64,000 nt of DNA from Caldichromatium japonicum (GCF_011290485.1 NZ_CP048029.1:682001-746000); one strand, 5' to 3'; shown: positions 1-9,328, counted from the first letter of the stretch. Numbers and translations: made by a program. Notes: generated by a model not told the origin, from the sequence alone.

Positions 1-1
1 A

Positions 2-619
2 CTGCGCGATCAGTCGCCGGACGATGCCGTCTCCTTGTTCCTGGCTGAGGCCGAAATCCTCGATGAGATGGGACATGCGGACGAGGCGCGTGCGGTGTAT
101 GAAGAGGCGCTTGCCGCCTTTCCTGACAATGAGCGCCTGCTCTATGCGCGCGGCCTGCTGGCGATGAAACGTGGCCAGCTTGAGCTTGGCGAGGCCGATC
201 TACGCCGGATCATCGCTGCCAATCCCGATCATGCCGATGCCCTGAATGCCCTGGGCTACACCCTTGCGGATCACAATCAGCGTCTGGATGAGGCCCTGAC
301 CCTCATCGAACGGGCGCACGCGCTCAAGCCGGATGAGCCGGCGATCCTGGATAGTCTAGGCTGGGTCCATTATCGGCTCGGCAACCTTGACCGCGCCTTG
401 CAGTATCTGGAACGCGCCAATACCCAGATCGAGGATGGCGAGATCGCAGCCCATCTCGGCGAGGTACTCTGGGCCCTGGGGCGGCGCGCCGACGCCTGGG
501 CGGTATGGGACAAGGCCAGCGCCAAATATCCAGATCATGCCTATCTTAAGTCAACTATCAATCGTCATCGCCTATCACAGACCGACGTCCAGCCCTTGCC
601 TACCGAGGTTCAGCAATGA
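2..619 (+). CDS. TPR-repeat protein, 5' end cut by window edge
   Basis: The reading frame is open from base 2, so the start lies outside the window and only the C-terminal ~205 residues are seen. They consist of tandem 34-residue tetratricopeptide units; the motifs ALNALGYTLAD and ILDSLGWVHYRLGN carry the usual TPR pattern of small residues plus G/Y. The C-terminal part matches the large TPR protein that in Pseudomonas and relatives sits upstream of lolB-ispE and is thought to act at the envelope. The stop overlaps the ispE start (ATGA), implying translational coupling. The lolB gene expected between the two is missing. The TPR fold is certain; the cellular role is not. Confidence 0.85.
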   Translation: MRDQSPDDAVSLFLAEAEILDEMGHADEARAVYEEALAAFPDNERLLYARGLLAMKRGQLELGEADLRRIIAANPDHADALNALGYTLADHNQRLDEALTLIERAHALKPDEPAILDSLGWVHYRLGNLDRALQYLERANTQIEDGEIAAHLGEVLWALGRRADAWAVWDKASAKYPDHAYLKSTINRHRLSQTDVQPLPTEVQQ

Positions 620-1518
620 CCGATACACATCATCCACTCCTGAAGGAGCGCGATCCCGCAGATGCTTGGCCCGCACCCGCTAAGCTCAATCTGATGTTGC
701 GCATCCTGGGGCGGCGGCCGGATGGCTATCACAATCTCCAGACGGTGTTTCAGTTTATCGATCGCTGCGACTGGCTTTGGTTTTCTGTCCGCCCCGATGG
801 GCAAATACACCGGCTCAATCTTGTCCCTGGGGTCGCCGAGTCTGAGGATCTGACGGTGCGTGCCGCGCATGCCTTGAAACAGGCAACTGGCTGCCCTTTG
901 GGGGTGGACATCTATTGCGACAAACAGCTGCCGCTGGGCGGCGGTCTCGGCGGCGGGAGCTCGGATGCGGCCACTACCTTGGTTGCCCTCAATCAGCTCT
1001 GGGGCACCGGAGTGGATGAAGACGGCCTGGCCCGCATCGGATTGACGCTGGGGGCCGATGTGCCGATCTTTGTCCGTGGACGGGCGGCCTGGGGCGAGGG
1101 CGTTGGTGAGATCCTCGAGCCTGTCGATCTACCTCAGCCCTGGTATCTCGTGTTGGTTCCCGCTTGCTCGGTAGCGACAGGGGCGGTTTTCCAACATCCT
1201 GAATTGACACGCGACTCGAAACCCATCACAATACTTGAATTTCTAAGTGGGGATGCACGGAATGACTGCCTACCGGTTGTTCGGCGCTGTTATCCCGAGG
1301 TGGCGGCGGCGCTCGACTGGCTCTCTGCTTGGGGAGAAGGGCGGTTAACGGGCACAGGTGCCTGCGTGTTTGCGGTCTTTGCCGACCTCGAGCACGCTAT
1401 AGATGCCTTGAGACAGGCGCCTCCCGCTGTGAGCGGCTTCGTGGCAAGGGGTCTCAATCGCTCGCCCTTGCTCGACCGCAGCATAAATGTCCGATCGGGG
1501 ACAATTGCTGTCCCCTAA
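616..1518 (+). CDS. ispE: 4-diphosphocytidyl-2-C-methyl-D-erythritol kinase
   Basis: This is a GHMP-family kinase of the MEP isoprenoid pathway. It phosphorylates the 2-hydroxyl of CDP-methylerythritol with ATP in the cytosol. The N-terminal PAPAKLNLMLRILGRRPDGY is the IspE signature for substrate binding, and the glycine-rich ATP loop PLGGGLGGGSSDAAT lies near residue 115. At 300 residues it is slightly longer than the E. coli enzyme (about 283). The start ATG overlaps the upstream TPR stop by four bases, and the gene is followed after 15 bases by tRNA-Gln, which may be carried on the same transcript. Confidence 0.97.
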   Translation: MTDTHHPLLKERDPADAWPAPAKLNLMLRILGRRPDGYHNLQTVFQFIDRCDWLWFSVRPDGQIHRLNLVPGVAESEDLTVRAAHALKQATGCPLGVDIYCDKQLPLGGGLGGGSSDAATTLVALNQLWGTGVDEDGLARIGLTLGADVPIFVRGRAAWGEGVGEILEPVDLPQPWYLVLVPACSVATGAVFQHPELTRDSKPITILEFLSGDARNDCLPVVRRCYPEVAAALDWLSAWGEGRLTGTGACVFAVFADLEHAIDALRQAPPAVSGFVARGLNRSPLLDRSINVRSGTIAVP

Positions 1519-1533
1519 ATCAATTTGATCCCT

Positions 1534-1608
1534 TGGGGTGTCGCCAAGCGGTAAGGCACCGGGTTTTGATCCCGGCATTCCCAGGTTCGAATCCTGGCAC
1601 CCCAGCCA
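1534..1608 (+). tRNA. tRNA-Gln (anticodon TTG)
   Basis: The cloverleaf is complete: acceptor arm TGGGGTG pairs with CACCCCA, the anticodon stem CCGGG/CCCGG carries loop TTTTGAT with anticodon TTG at 1566-1568, and the T arm reads CCAGGTTCGAATCCTGG. The 3' CCA is encoded at 1606-1608. Its position between ispE and prs matches the arrangement in many gammaproteobacteria. Confidence 0.97.
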
Positions 1609-1651
1609 TCATCCCAACCGATCCCGCATTCGCGCAGACAGGAATCCGCCC

Positions 1652-2605
1652 GTGCCTGCAAGCCAACTCATGGTCTTCTCCGGAAATGCCAATCCGGCAT
1701 TGTCGGCTGAGATCGCTGGCCATCTGAATCTATCGCTCGGCAAGGCCGTTGTTGGTCAATTCAGCGATGGCGAGGTGATGACCGAGATCCAGGAAAATGT
1801 CCGCGGTCGCGATGTGTTCGTGGTCCAGCCGACCTGCGCGCCGACCAACGACAACCTGATGGAACTCCTAGTGATGATCGATGCCCTGCGCTGGGCCTCG
1901 GCCAAGCGCATCACCGCTGTGGTGCCCTATTTCGGCTATGCCCGCCAGGACCGCCGTCCCCGTTCGGCGCGGGTGCCGATTACAGCGCGTCTAGTGGCCA
2001 AGATGATCGGCGAGGCCGGCGCCGATCGGGTGCTGACGGTCGATCTGCATGCCGATCAGATCCAGGGTTTTTTTGACATCCCGGTCGATAACGTCTATGC
2101 CTCGCCGATCCTGCTCGGAGACATCTGGCGCCAGCGCTATGAAAACCTGATCGTGGTCTCGCCCGATGTGGGCGGGGTGGTGCGCGCCCGGGCCCTGGCC
2201 AAGCGGCTCGACGATGCCGATCTTGCCATCATCGACAAGCGCCGCCCGCGGGCCAATGAGGCCCAAGTCATGAACATCATCGGCGATGTCAAGGGGCGTT
2301 CCTGTGTCCTGGTCGATGACTTGGTCGATACCGCAGGCACCCTCTGCCGCGCTGCCGAGGCGCTCAAGGATCATGGCGCACGGCGGGTGGTCGCCTATTG
2401 CACCCATCCCGTACTCTCGGGCCCGGCAGTGGACAATATCGCCAATTCGGTGCTGGATGAGCTGGTCGTGACCAACACCATCCCCTTGAATGACCAGGCG
2501 CGCGCCTGTTCCAAGATCCGGCAATTGAGCATCGGCGAGCTGCTCGCCGAGACCATGCGCCGGATCTCAAACGAGGAGTCGGTCAGCTCGCTCTTCGTCG
2601 ATTAG
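1652..2605 (+). CDS. prs: ribose-phosphate pyrophosphokinase
   Basis: This enzyme makes phosphoribosyl pyrophosphate from ribose 5-phosphate and ATP, feeding purine, pyrimidine, histidine, tryptophan and NAD synthesis. Visible signatures are the flexible-loop region [11 protein letters not shown], the metal/ATP region [17 protein letters not shown] and the PRPP-binding loop [15 protein letters not shown] chose GTG at 1652 because it gives 317 residues and an N-terminus that aligns with E. coli Prs, with AGGAA eight bases upstream; ATG 1670 is the alternative. Longer in-frame extensions would run back into tRNA-Gln. Confidence 0.96.
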   Translation: MPASQLMVFSGNANPALSAEIAGHLNLSLGKAVVGQFSDGEVMTEIQENVRGRDVFVVQPTCAPTNDNLMELLVMIDALRWASAKRITAVVPYFGYARQDRRPRSARVPITARLVAKMIGEAGADRVLTVDLHADQIQGFFDIPVDNVYASPILLGDIWRQRYENLIVVSPDVGGVVRARALAKRLDDADLAIIDKRRPRANEAQVMNIIGDVKGRSCVLVDDLVDTAGTLCRAAEALKDHGARRVVAYCTHPVLSGPAVDNIANSVLDELVVTNTIPLNDQARACSKIRQLSIGELLAETMRRISNEESVSSLFVD

Positions 2606-2632
2606 CAGGTCCGCTGTGATCTGCGCAACATC

Positions 2633-2670
2633 CACCTGGACCCTGGTCGCGGGGCCCAGGTGTGTTTTAT
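2633..2670 (+). terminator. hairpin with T-rich tail between prs and rplY
   Basis: CACCTGG at 2633-2639 pairs with CCAGGTG at 2655-2661, with further partial GC pairing inside the loop, and TGTTTTATTT follows. This looks like a rho-independent terminator. It sits only about 25 bases before the rplY start codon, so it could also act as an attenuator or leader structure for rplY. Confidence 0.55.
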
Positions 2671-2695
2671 TTAACCCGATCAGGAGAAGCACTCC

Positions 2696-3295
2696 ATGAC
2701 CATCAGCTTTGAAGTCAATGCCCAGCCGCGCATCGCCGCAGGAAAGGGTGCGAGCCGCCGCCTGCGGCGCGCGGGCCTGGTGCCGGCCATCGTCTATGGC
2801 GGTCACCGCGAGCCCCAGATGGTGAGCCTGTCGCACAATGAATTACTCCGACATCTGGAGCAAGAGGCGTTTTATTCCCATATCCTAGATCTGAAGATCG
2901 GCGACGAGGTGACCAAGGTGGTGCTCAAAGACCTCCAGCGCCACCCCGCCAAGCCCTTTATCCTCCATCTGGACTTCATGCGTATCTCGCAGGACGAGAA
3001 GATCCGCATGACCGTGCCCCTGCATTTCATCAACGAGGACAAATGCAAGGGGATCAAGATGGGCGGGCAGGCATTTCATCTGATCACCGAGATCGAGGTG
3101 ATCTGCCTGCCCAAAGACCTGCCTGAATTCATCGCCATCGATATGACGGATCTCGAGGTCGGTTCGATCCTGCATCTCTCCGAGATCAAGCTGCCTGAAG
3201 GTGTCGCTCTGGCGCATGCCCCCGATCCGGACGAACCCGTAGTCACGATCCATGGACCACGCGGTAGCACCGAGGAAGGGGAGGGCGCCGCCTAA
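2696..3295 (+). CDS. rplY: 50S ribosomal protein L25 (long, CTC-type)
   Basis: L25 binds 5S rRNA in the large subunit. The N-terminal ~95 residues form the L25 beta-barrel, with an ASRRLRRAGLVPAIVYGG pattern near the start. Residues about 100-199 are the C-terminal TL5/CTC domain, which is absent from the short 94-residue E. coli form. A clear GGAG lies eight bases before the ATG. The acidic tail (EEGEGAA) is typical of the long form. Confidence 0.95.
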   Translation: MTISFEVNAQPRIAAGKGASRRLRRAGLVPAIVYGGHREPQMVSLSHNELLRHLEQEAFYSHILDLKIGDEVTKVVLKDLQRHPAKPFILHLDFMRISQDEKIRMTVPLHFINEDKCKGIKMGGQAFHLITEIEVICLPKDLPEFIAIDMTDLEVGSILHLSEIKLPEGVALAHAPDPDEPVVTIHGPRGSTEEGEGAA

Positions 3296-3313
3296 GAGGG
3301 GCGAGTGTCTGAT

Positions 3314-3335
3314 GGGACGGCTCCTAAGCCGTCCC
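3314..3335 (+). other. perfect 9-bp hairpin between rplY and pth
   Basis: GGGACGGCT (3314-3322) and AGCCGTCCC (3327-3335) form a stem with loop CCTA. There is no T-run behind it, so it is more likely an mRNA-processing or stabilising hairpin than a rho-independent terminator. Confidence 0.45.
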
Positions 3336-3381
3336 CAATTGCCATTCAGCGCAATCATCTTGCCTGCTGCGCGGATACGTC

Positions 3382-3966
3382 ATGACCCAGGCCGCCATCC
3401 AATTGATCGTCGGGCTCGGCAACCCGGGCGCCCAGTATGCCGGAACGCGGCATAATGTCGGCTTCTGGTGGGTCGATGCGCTTGCCGCTGCCCAGGGTGC
3501 CGTCTTCCGTCCCGAATCTAGGTTCTTTGGCGAGCTCACCCAGGTCCTGATCGCCGACCAGGAGATCCGTCTGCTCAAACCCACCACCTATATGAACCGC
3601 AGTGGCCAGTCGGTGGCAGCAGTAGCGCGCTATTTCGCGATCCCCACCGAGCAGATCCTCATCGCCCACGATGAGCTCGATCTGCCGGTGGGGACCGTAC
3701 GCCTGAAACGCGGCGGGGGGCACGCTGGGCACAACGGGCTGCGGGATACGATCGCAACCCTCGGCTCGCCTGAGTTCTTGCGTCTGCGCATCGGGATCGC
3801 CCATCCAGGAGACAAGACCCTGGTCACCTGCTATGTCTTAGGCCGACCTTCTCGCGAGGATGAAAGCAGGATTCGCGGCGCGCTCGATGATGCAACCGCC
3901 CTTCTGCCCGAGCTGATCGCTGGCAGGATCGATCTGGCGATGAACCGGCTGCACGGCTCTCGGTAG
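3382..3966 (+). CDS. pth: peptidyl-tRNA hydrolase
   Basis: Pth cleaves peptidyl-tRNA released from stalled ribosomes and recycles the tRNA. The 194 residues match bacterial Pth: GLGNPGAQYAGTRHNVGF with catalytic His24, the HDELDLPVG segment with the supporting Asp, and the RGGGHAGHNGLR peptidyl-tRNA contact loop. The rplY-pth pairing is conserved. The ychF GTPase gene usually found next is absent, and a convergent outer-membrane gene takes its place. Confidence 0.97.
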   Translation: MTQAAIQLIVGLGNPGAQYAGTRHNVGFWWVDALAAAQGAVFRPESRFFGELTQVLIADQEIRLLKPTTYMNRSGQSVAAVARYFAIPTEQILIAHDELDLPVGTVRLKRGGGHAGHNGLRDTIATLGSPEFLRLRIGIAHPGDKTLVTCYVLGRPSREDESRIRGALDDATALLPELIAGRIDLAMNRLHGSR

Positions 3967-3998
3967 TGACAGGGCGTGCAGCCTTGCCTGATTTGACA

Positions 3999-4042
3999 GC
4001 CTCCCTGCCCTGAAGGGCAAGGCCTATCGCGCATTGGGTCAG
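3999..4042. repeat. 44-bp dispersed repeat, copy A
   Basis: This 44-bp stretch contains the small palindrome GCCCTGAAGGGC and ends CGCATTGGGTCAG. It aligns without gaps, with about 8 mismatches, to 51543-51586. It overlaps the last codons of the FadL-type gene on the - strand. Its origin is unknown; it could be a remnant of a mobile-element end or a small REP-like unit. Confidence 0.6.
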
Positions 4043-5397
4043 AAGCGTATCCCGATGCTGAGCTCAAACTCCCACTGGTCCATGGCGATGTTGATCGAAT
4101 TCTCGCCGCCTGAGAAGGGGAGCGAGCAGCCACAGTCGAGATCGATCTGCGGCGCATACATGGCCGCGAGGCTCAGTTCGGTCTGCTTGTTCAATGCCTT
4201 GGTCAGGCCCAGGGTGAAATGATGTTCGATGACGGCAGGGGCAATGACATTGAATAGCACGCCGTTCGAAGGCACCGGCTGTTTACCATAGCTATAGCCT
4301 GCGCGGAGGGTCAGGTCAGGGCGCATCGCCCACTGGGCGCCGAACTTATAGACCGTCATATCGTCCCAGCCGAAGCCGACCCCGCGGCTGCCGCCGAGGC
4401 AATAGGCCGTATAGCCCTGCATGCAGAGCATGATGTTTTTCGTCATCTCATTGCCGAGCGCCTTGACCTCGCTATACCAGATGTGTTGGATGTCAAAGGC
4501 CAGGGTAAGATCGGCGCGGGGCTGAAAGGCGATACCGAGATTCAGGAATGCTGGTGCATCCAGGTTGCCTTTGTCAGCAAAGAGGTCTGCGTAGTCGTCA
4601 AAGCGAGCGAAATCGACCTGGGTTTGATAGGCCGCGCTGAGCGCGAGCTGTTCGGAGGGACGCCAGAGGAGACCGACCTGGGCCCCCCAGCCAAAGACAC
4701 TGTCGCGCCCGCGGTTGGAGAGATGATCGGCAACGCCATCCGCTGCCAGATCGCCGAGCGCTGACAGCCCCTTCGCCTTGAAGCTCTGATTGGCCAGGAT
4801 GAAGCCGGCACCGACCGATAGATCCTCCCGCAGCTTGCGCGAATAGTTGAGATTGATCCCGACCTGTCTGAGATCCACGCCCGTCGAGGCATCCGGCGGT
4901 GTGCTTTGGGCGCCGCCATAGGTCCCCAGATGTAGGGTTGTATCCTTGGAGCGATAGGTCGTGTTCATCCCGCCGTTGCCATAGACGACAACGCCGAAGG
5001 CGCTGACCGCATCCAGCGGGCGGCTATAGGCAAGGTGGGGGATCAGAAAGAGCTCGTTGTCGCTCTCCACCGTCCCCCGAAAGTCGGGGCCGCTCCCGAT
5101 GGGGATCGGCGGGGTACCTGGGATCTGCGATTCGCTGGCGCGCTGGGTATATTCGCGATGCGGTGAAAACAGGGCCATGCCCAGATCCAGGCGCTGCTCG
5201 CCAAGCCACACCCCACCGGCCACGTTCGAGGCCGAGATCATGGCATCCTGCGGTAGAGCTGAGCCGGCGCCCGCCATGCCCTTGCTCTTGGTCCCAAAGC
5301 CATGCGACATATAGCCGTTGGTGGCCTGAGCCCCATTGGGCAGAATCGAGATAAGGCCAAGAGCCGTGGCTGCGATGAGATGTGGCTGAAGACGCAT
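4039..5397 (-). CDS. FadL/OmpP1/TodX-family outer-membrane transport protein
   Basis: This is a predicted 14-stranded outer-membrane barrel for long-chain fatty acids or other hydrophobic compounds. The protein starts with a signal peptide (cleavage probably after GAQA, residues 22-25), then the family N-terminus ATNGYMSHGFGTKSKGMAGA. Alternating aromatic beta-strands fill the rest, and the last residue is Phe (SIGIRF), the usual BAM recognition end. At 452 residues it has family length. A strong AAGGGGG lies just before the ATG. The FNR-type box at 5498-5511 lies about 107 bases upstream. The substrate cannot be read from sequence. Confidence 0.9.
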   Translation of the reverse strand: MRLQPHLIAATALGLISILPNGAQATNGYMSHGFGTKSKGMAGAGSALPQDAMISASNVAGGVWLGEQRLDLGMALFSPHREYTQRASESQIPGTPPIPIGSGPDFRGTVESDNELFLIPHLAYSRPLDAVSAFGVVVYGNGGMNTTYRSKDTTLHLGTYGGAQSTPPDASTGVDLRQVGINLNYSRKLREDLSVGAGFILANQSFKAKGLSALGDLAADGVADHLSNRGRDSVFGWGAQVGLLWRPSEQLALSAAYQTQVDFARFDDYADLFADKGNLDAPAFLNLGIAFQPRADLTLAFDIQHIWYSEVKALGNEMTKNIMLCMQGYTAYCLGGSRGVGFGWDDMTVYKFGAQWAMRPDLTLRAGYSYGKQPVPSNGVLFNVIAPAVIEHHFTLGLTKALNKQTELSLAAMYAPQIDLDCGCSLPFSGGENSINIAMDQWEFELSIGIRF

Positions 5398-5497
5398 GCT
5401 TCCCCCTTGGTCAATGGTCGGTTGTTGTGGTGCGCTCGATAGGCAGAATCGATGGCGATCAATCTACCACACGCCCAAACAGATTTGCACGAACCGA

Positions 5498-5511
5498 TTG
5501 ACAAAAATCAA
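5498..5511. promoter_or_regulatory. FNR/ANR-like box upstream of the FadL-type gene
   Basis: TTGACAAAAATCAA matches the FNR consensus TTGAT-N4-ATCAA at 9 of 10 fixed positions. It lies between the ugd stop and the FadL-type start. A possible -10 (TAGATT on the - strand, 5466-5461) would place the box near -50, which is not the classical -41.5 spacing, so function is uncertain. Confidence 0.4.
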
Positions 5512-5532
5512 CCAAGGGGGATCAGGATCGAC

Positions 5533-6870
5533 TCAGGCAGGGATCAGGGGTGTCCGCCCGATCGAGATATAGGTCAATCCTGCAGCGCGGGCCTGGTCGC
5601 CGTCGAGGATGTTGCGCCCGTCGAAGATGACTGGATGGCGCAGGCGCGCGCGGATCGCTGTAAAGTCGGGGCTGCGGAACTCCGACCACTCGGTGACCAA
5701 GACCAGGGCATCGGCCCTATCGAGGACAGAAAGCGCATCGCGAGCAAATTGTAGATCGGCCCGCTCGCCATAGATCCGCTGGGCCTCCTTTATTGCGACC
5801 GGGTCATAGGCCTGCACTCGCGCCCCGGCCTCCCACAGGCATTCCATCAGGACGCGGCTAGAGGCCTCGCGCATGTCATCGGTGTTGGGTTTAAAGGCCA
5901 GGCCCCAGAGGGCGATGGTCCGACCGGCGAGATCGCCGCCGAAATAGTCGCGGATCTTCTGAAACAGAACACGCTTTTGCCGGAGGTTCACCGCTTCCAC
6001 TGCCTGCAAGAGCTCGGCAGTGTAGCCTAGGGCATTCGCCGTGCGCTCGAGCGCTCGCACATCCTTGGGGAAGCAAGAACCGCCATAGCCGCACCCTGGA
6101 TAGATAAACTGATAGCCGATGCGCGGGTCAGAGCCTATGCCGATGCGTACCTTCTCGATATCGGCGCCGACGGCCTCGGCGATGTTAGAGAGCTCGTTCA
6201 TGAAGCTGATCTTGGTCGCCAACATGGCATTGGCGGCATATTTGGTCAGCTCGGCTGAGCGGACGTCCATCACGAAAAACCGTTGATGGTTGCGATTGAA
6301 TGGGGCATAGAGCGCGCGTAAAAGCTCGGCGGTGCGCGGGTTGTCGGTGCCGACAATGATCCGATCGGGGCGCATAAAATCCTCGATCGCCGCGCCTTCT
6401 TTCAGAAACTCAGGATTCGAGACGACATCGAACTCGATCTTTTGCCCGCGGCGCTCTAAGACCTCGCGCACGGTCGCCGCCACCCGATCCGCTGTCCCCA
6501 CGGGTACGGTCGATTTATCGACCAGGATGCGATATTCGTTCATGTGTTCGGCGATGGTACGCGCCACTGCTAGGACATATTGCAGGTCGGCTGAGCCATC
6601 TTCATCGGGTGGTGTGCCGACCGCGATGAACTGGAACAACCCATGCTCGACCCCGGCCTTGGCGTCGGTCGAAAAACGCAGCCGCCCGGCCGCGCGATTG
6701 GCATGGATCATTTCCTCGAGGCCAGGCTCGTAGATTGGAACCCCGCCGTTGTTGAGGAGCTCGATCTTGTCAGGATCGATGTCGATGCACAGGACGCGAT
6801 TGCCGACCTCGGCCAAACAGGTCCCAGTGACCAGACCCACATAGCCAGTGCCAAAGATTGTGACATCCAT
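5533..6870 (-). CDS. ugd: UDP-glucose 6-dehydrogenase
   Basis: It oxidises UDP-glucose to UDP-glucuronate with two NAD+, supplying exopolysaccharide, capsule or lipid A modification. The 445 residues carry the Rossmann start [18 protein letters not shown], the central dimer domain with [17 protein letters not shown], the catalytic cysteine in [12 protein letters not shown] and the C-terminal UDP-binding domain with [16 protein letters not shown]. No polysaccharide cluster is adjacent. UDP-mannose or UDP-GlcNAc dehydrogenases are close relatives, but this motif set best fits UDP-glucose. Confidence 0.93.
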   Translation of the reverse strand: MDVTIFGTGYVGLVTGTCLAEVGNRVLCIDIDPDKIELLNNGGVPIYEPGLEEMIHANRAAGRLRFSTDAKAGVEHGLFQFIAVGTPPDEDGSADLQYVLAVARTIAEHMNEYRILVDKSTVPVGTADRVAATVREVLERRGQKIEFDVVSNPEFLKEGAAIEDFMRPDRIIVGTDNPRTAELLRALYAPFNRNHQRFFVMDVRSAELTKYAANAMLATKISFMNELSNIAEAVGADIEKVRIGIGSDPRIGYQFIYPGCGYGGSCFPKDVRALERTANALGYTAELLQAVEAVNLRQKRVLFQKIRDYFGGDLAGRTIALWGLAFKPNTDDMREASSRVLMECLWEAGARVQAYDPVAIKEAQRIYGERADLQFARDALSVLDRADALVLVTEWSEFRSPDFTAIRARLRHPVIFDGRNILDGDQARAAGLTYISIGRTPLIPA

Positions 6871-7022
6871 AAGGGTGTGATCGGGCTTATCTAGAGATTT
6901 AAACCTTAAAGCAATTTATGTTAGCAGTCTAAGGTTCGGGTCTGTGTGACGAGTCGATGTCAGCGCCTGCCCGCGGTTGCGGGAGGGGTTGGAGATGCGG
7001 CAAGGGAAGCCTAATGGCCCCA

Positions 7023-7051
7023 TTGACGCCCCTGGCTTGAATGCTTAGAAT
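7023..7051 (+). promoter_or_regulatory. sigma-70 promoter of the tRNA-Tyr/Gly/Thr-tuf cluster
   Basis: TTGACG (7023-7028) and TAGAAT (7046-7051) are separated by 17 bases. Transcription would start near 7058, a few bases before tRNA-Tyr at 7065. Spacing and both hexamers are close to consensus. Confidence 0.75.
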
Positions 7052-7064
7052 GCATCGCTCATTT

Positions 7065-7149
7065 GGAGGGGTTCCCGAGCGGTCAAAGGGATCAGACTGT
7101 AAATCTGACGGCTCAGCCTTCGGAGGTTCGAATCCTCCCCCCTCCACCA
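7065..7149 (+). tRNA. tRNA-Tyr (anticodon GTA)
   Basis: This is a class II tRNA with a long variable arm. Acceptor GGAGGGG pairs with CCCCTCC, the anticodon loop reads ACTGTAAAT with GTA, the T arm is GGAGGTTCGAATCCTCC, and the terminal ACCA is encoded. It is the first gene of the tRNA-tuf transcript. Confidence 0.97.
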
Positions 7150-7186
7150 GCAAAAATTGAAGATGCGTGGTGCAGCTTGGTGCATC

Positions 7187-7260
7187 GCGGGTGTAGTTCA
7201 ATGGCAGAACCTCAGCCTTCCAAGCTGATGGTGTGGGTTCGATTCCCATCACCCGCTCCA
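7187..7260 (+). tRNA. tRNA-Gly (anticodon TCC)
   Basis: Acceptor GCGGGTG pairs with the 3' strand ending ACCCGC, the anticodon loop is CTTCCAA with TCC, and the 3' TCCA is encoded. It is second in the tRNA-tuf cluster. Confidence 0.97.
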
Positions 7261-7281
7261 CGTTTAGCGTGGCGAGTTTAG

Positions 7282-7357
7282 GCCCATGTAGCTCAGTCGG
7301 TAGAGCACACCCTTGGTAAGGGTGAGGTCACCGGTTCAATCCCGGTCATGGGCTCCA
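7282..7357 (+). tRNA. tRNA-Thr (anticodon GGT)
   Basis: Acceptor GCCCATG pairs with CATGGGC, the anticodon loop carries GGT between CCCTT and AAGGG, and 3' TCCA is encoded. It is third in the cluster, 71 bases before tuf. Confidence 0.97.
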
Positions 7358-7428
7358 GTGTTTAGGCAAAATCCTTTTTTAAGGTGCGTTAAGACGCTCA
7401 TCGATTTGTCGCGTGCGGGGTATCGTTC

Positions 7429-8619
7429 ATGTCCAAAGAGAAGTTTCAACGGGTGAAGCCCCATGTCAATGTGGGGACGATTGGTCATGTAGATCATGGC
7501 AAGACCACGCTGACGGCGGCGATTACCACGCATCAGGCGAAGAAGTTTGGTGGGGAGGCGAGGTCGTACGATCAGATTGACAGTGCGCCGGAGGAGCGTG
7601 CGCGTGGGATCACGATTGCGACGGCGCATGTCGAATATGAGACGGCGAAGCGACACTATGCGCATGTAGACTGTCCTGGTCATGCGGACTATGTGAAGAA
7701 CATGATCACGGGTGCGGCGCAGATGGATGGTGCGATTTTGGTGGTGAGTGCGGCGGATGGACCGATGCCGCAGACGCGTGAGCATATTTTGTTGGCGCGT
7801 CAGGTGGGGGTGCCGTACATCGTGGTGTATTTGAACAAGGCGGACATGGTGGATGATGCGGAGCTTCTGGAGCTGGTAGAGATGGAGGTCCGCGAATTGT
7901 TGTCGAGTTATGACTTTCCGGGGGATGAGACGCCGATTATTGTGGGGTCGGCGAAGTTGGCGCTGGAAGGGGTGGACAGTGAGTTAGGGACGCAATCGAT
8001 AGATCGGTTGATGGAGGCGCTGGACAGTTATATTCCGGAGCCGGAGCGGGCGATTGATGGGCCGTTTTTGATGCCGATTGAGGATGTTTTTTCCATTTCG
8101 GGACGTGGGACGGTGGTCACGGGGCGCGTTGAGCGTGGGGTGATCAAGGTGGGAGATGAGGTGGCGATTGTGGGGCTGCGGCCCACGGCGAAGACCACCT
8201 GTACAGGTGTGGAGATGTTTAGGAAGCTGTTGGACCAGGGGCAGGCGGGGGACAATATTGGGGTCTTGCTGCGTGGGACCAAGCGGGAGGAGGTGGAGCG
8301 TGGTCAGGTGTTGGCCAAGCCGGGGACGATCACGCCGCACACCCATTTTGAGGCGGAGGTATATGTGCTGAGCAAGGAGGAAGGTGGGCGGCACACGCCA
8401 TTTTTCAATGGGTATCGGCCGCAGTTTTATTTTCGGACCACGGATGTGACTGGGGCGGTGGAGCTTCCGGCTGGGGTAGAGATGGTGATGCCAGGGGACA
8501 ATGTGCGGCTGACGGTCAAGCTGATTGCGCCGATTGCGATGGAAGAAGGGTTGCGCTTTGCTGTGCGCGAAGGCGGACGCACCGTCGGCGCAGGGGTCGT
8601 TTCTAAGATCATCGAGTGA
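7429..8619 (+). CDS. tuf: elongation factor Tu, copy 1
   Basis: EF-Tu delivers aminoacyl-tRNA to the ribosomal A site as a GTPase. The protein has 396 residues with G1 GHVDHGKTT (from residue 19), switch [16 protein letters not shown]3 DCPGHADY and G4 NKAD, followed by beta-barrel domains 2 and 3. The gene lies between tRNA-Thr and tRNA-Trp, the usual place of tufB. The translated product is identical to the second copy at 24635-25825, and by eye the DNA is too, while the flanks differ immediately. Codon choice is rich in G- and T-ending codons (GCG, GGG, GTG, TTG, ATT), unlike the ATC/GGC/CTG/ACC pattern of fusA or rpoB. Confidence 0.98.
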   Translation: MSKEKFQRVKPHVNVGTIGHVDHGKTTLTAAITTHQAKKFGGEARSYDQIDSAPEERARGITIATAHVEYETAKRHYAHVDCPGHADYVKNMITGAAQMDGAILVVSAADGPMPQTREHILLARQVGVPYIVVYLNKADMVDDAELLELVEMEVRELLSSYDFPGDETPIIVGSAKLALEGVDSELGTQSIDRLMEALDSYIPEPERAIDGPFLMPIEDVFSISGRGTVVTGRVERGVIKVGDEVAIVGLRPTAKTTCTGVEMFRKLLDQGQAGDNIGVLLRGTKREEVERGQVLAKPGTITPHTHFEAEVYVLSKEEGGRHTPFFNGYRPQFYFRTTDVTGAVELPAGVEMVMPGDNVRLTVKLIAPIAMEEGLRFAVREGGRTVGAGVVSKIIE

Positions 8620-8685
8620 TCGATGAATAGTTGGCAATAGTTGGCTCTGGCCTGAGTCGTTCTTCGGGCCAGCCTTTCGATCAAA

Positions 8686-8761
<76 letters not shown>

Positions 8762-8777
8762 TTTAAAAGATTGCTGT

Positions 8778-8817
8778 CGAGACTGATCTTAGAGTCTCGG
8801 CGGTATTTATTTGTTTT
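8778..8817 (+). terminator. possible terminator after tRNA-Trp
   Basis: CGAGACT (8778-8784) pairs with AGTCTCG (8793-8799) and is followed within a few bases by the T-rich TATTTATTTGTTTT. It would separate the tRNA-tuf transcript from secE-nusG. The gap between stem and T-tract makes it a weaker candidate than a textbook terminator. Confidence 0.45.
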
Positions 8818-8948
8818 AGGTTGATCGTGGAATCCTTTTTGGCTGGCTGTTTAGGTATAGGGTCCCTTGGATCTCTGTCGTCCTATCTGAAGGTTGGCGC
8901 TTGTCTTTGGGCGCCGCAACAGTCAATACGCAAGGCTGCACGCTGACT

Positions 8949-9326
8949 ATGAGTTCACACGCAGAAGATCGTGCGCCAGGCTTGGATCAACTCAAGCTGG
9001 TAGGGGCAGTATTGCTGCTGATTGTCGGGATAGTGGCCTTTTATCTGTTCCCCGGCATCTCGCTTCTGATTCGAGTGCCTGTCTTGTTGGTGATTGGCGG
9101 CGTGGCAGCATTTATCGTTCTTCAGACTGACCCTGGTCGTCGGTTATGGCAGTTCATGGCCGATGTGCGCATGGAGGTGCGTAAGGTTGTTTGGCCTACG
9201 CGTCAGGAAACCCTGCAAACGACCCTGGTTGTGGTATCTATGGTGCTGATCCTGGGCATCGTTTTGTGGCTGTTCGATCTGATCCTCATGTCGATTCTGC
9301 GTTTCTTGACCCATCAGGGGGGCTGA
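8949..9326 (+). CDS. secE: preprotein translocase subunit SecE
   Basis: SecE clamps the SecY channel in the inner membrane. The 125-residue form has two N-terminal membrane segments (about residues 16-35 and 40-56), the conserved amphipathic and cytoplasmic stretch [18 protein letters not shown], and a third membrane segment near the C-terminus. I chose ATG 8949 on family length; an in-frame TTG at 8901 with AAGG upstream would add 16 residues. The nusG start follows two bases after the stop. Confidence 0.93.
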   Translation: MSSHAEDRAPGLDQLKLVGAVLLLIVGIVAFYLFPGISLLIRVPVLLVIGGVAAFIVLQTDPGRRLWQFMADVRMEVRKVVWPTRQETLQTTLVVVSMVLILGIVLWLFDLILMSILRFLTHQGG

Positions 9327-9328
9327 TC

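Noticed and set aside
2567..2836. - strand frame across the prs-rplY gap
   Set aside because: The gap is explained by a terminator-like hairpin and the rplY ribosome-binding site; the frame has no family pattern.
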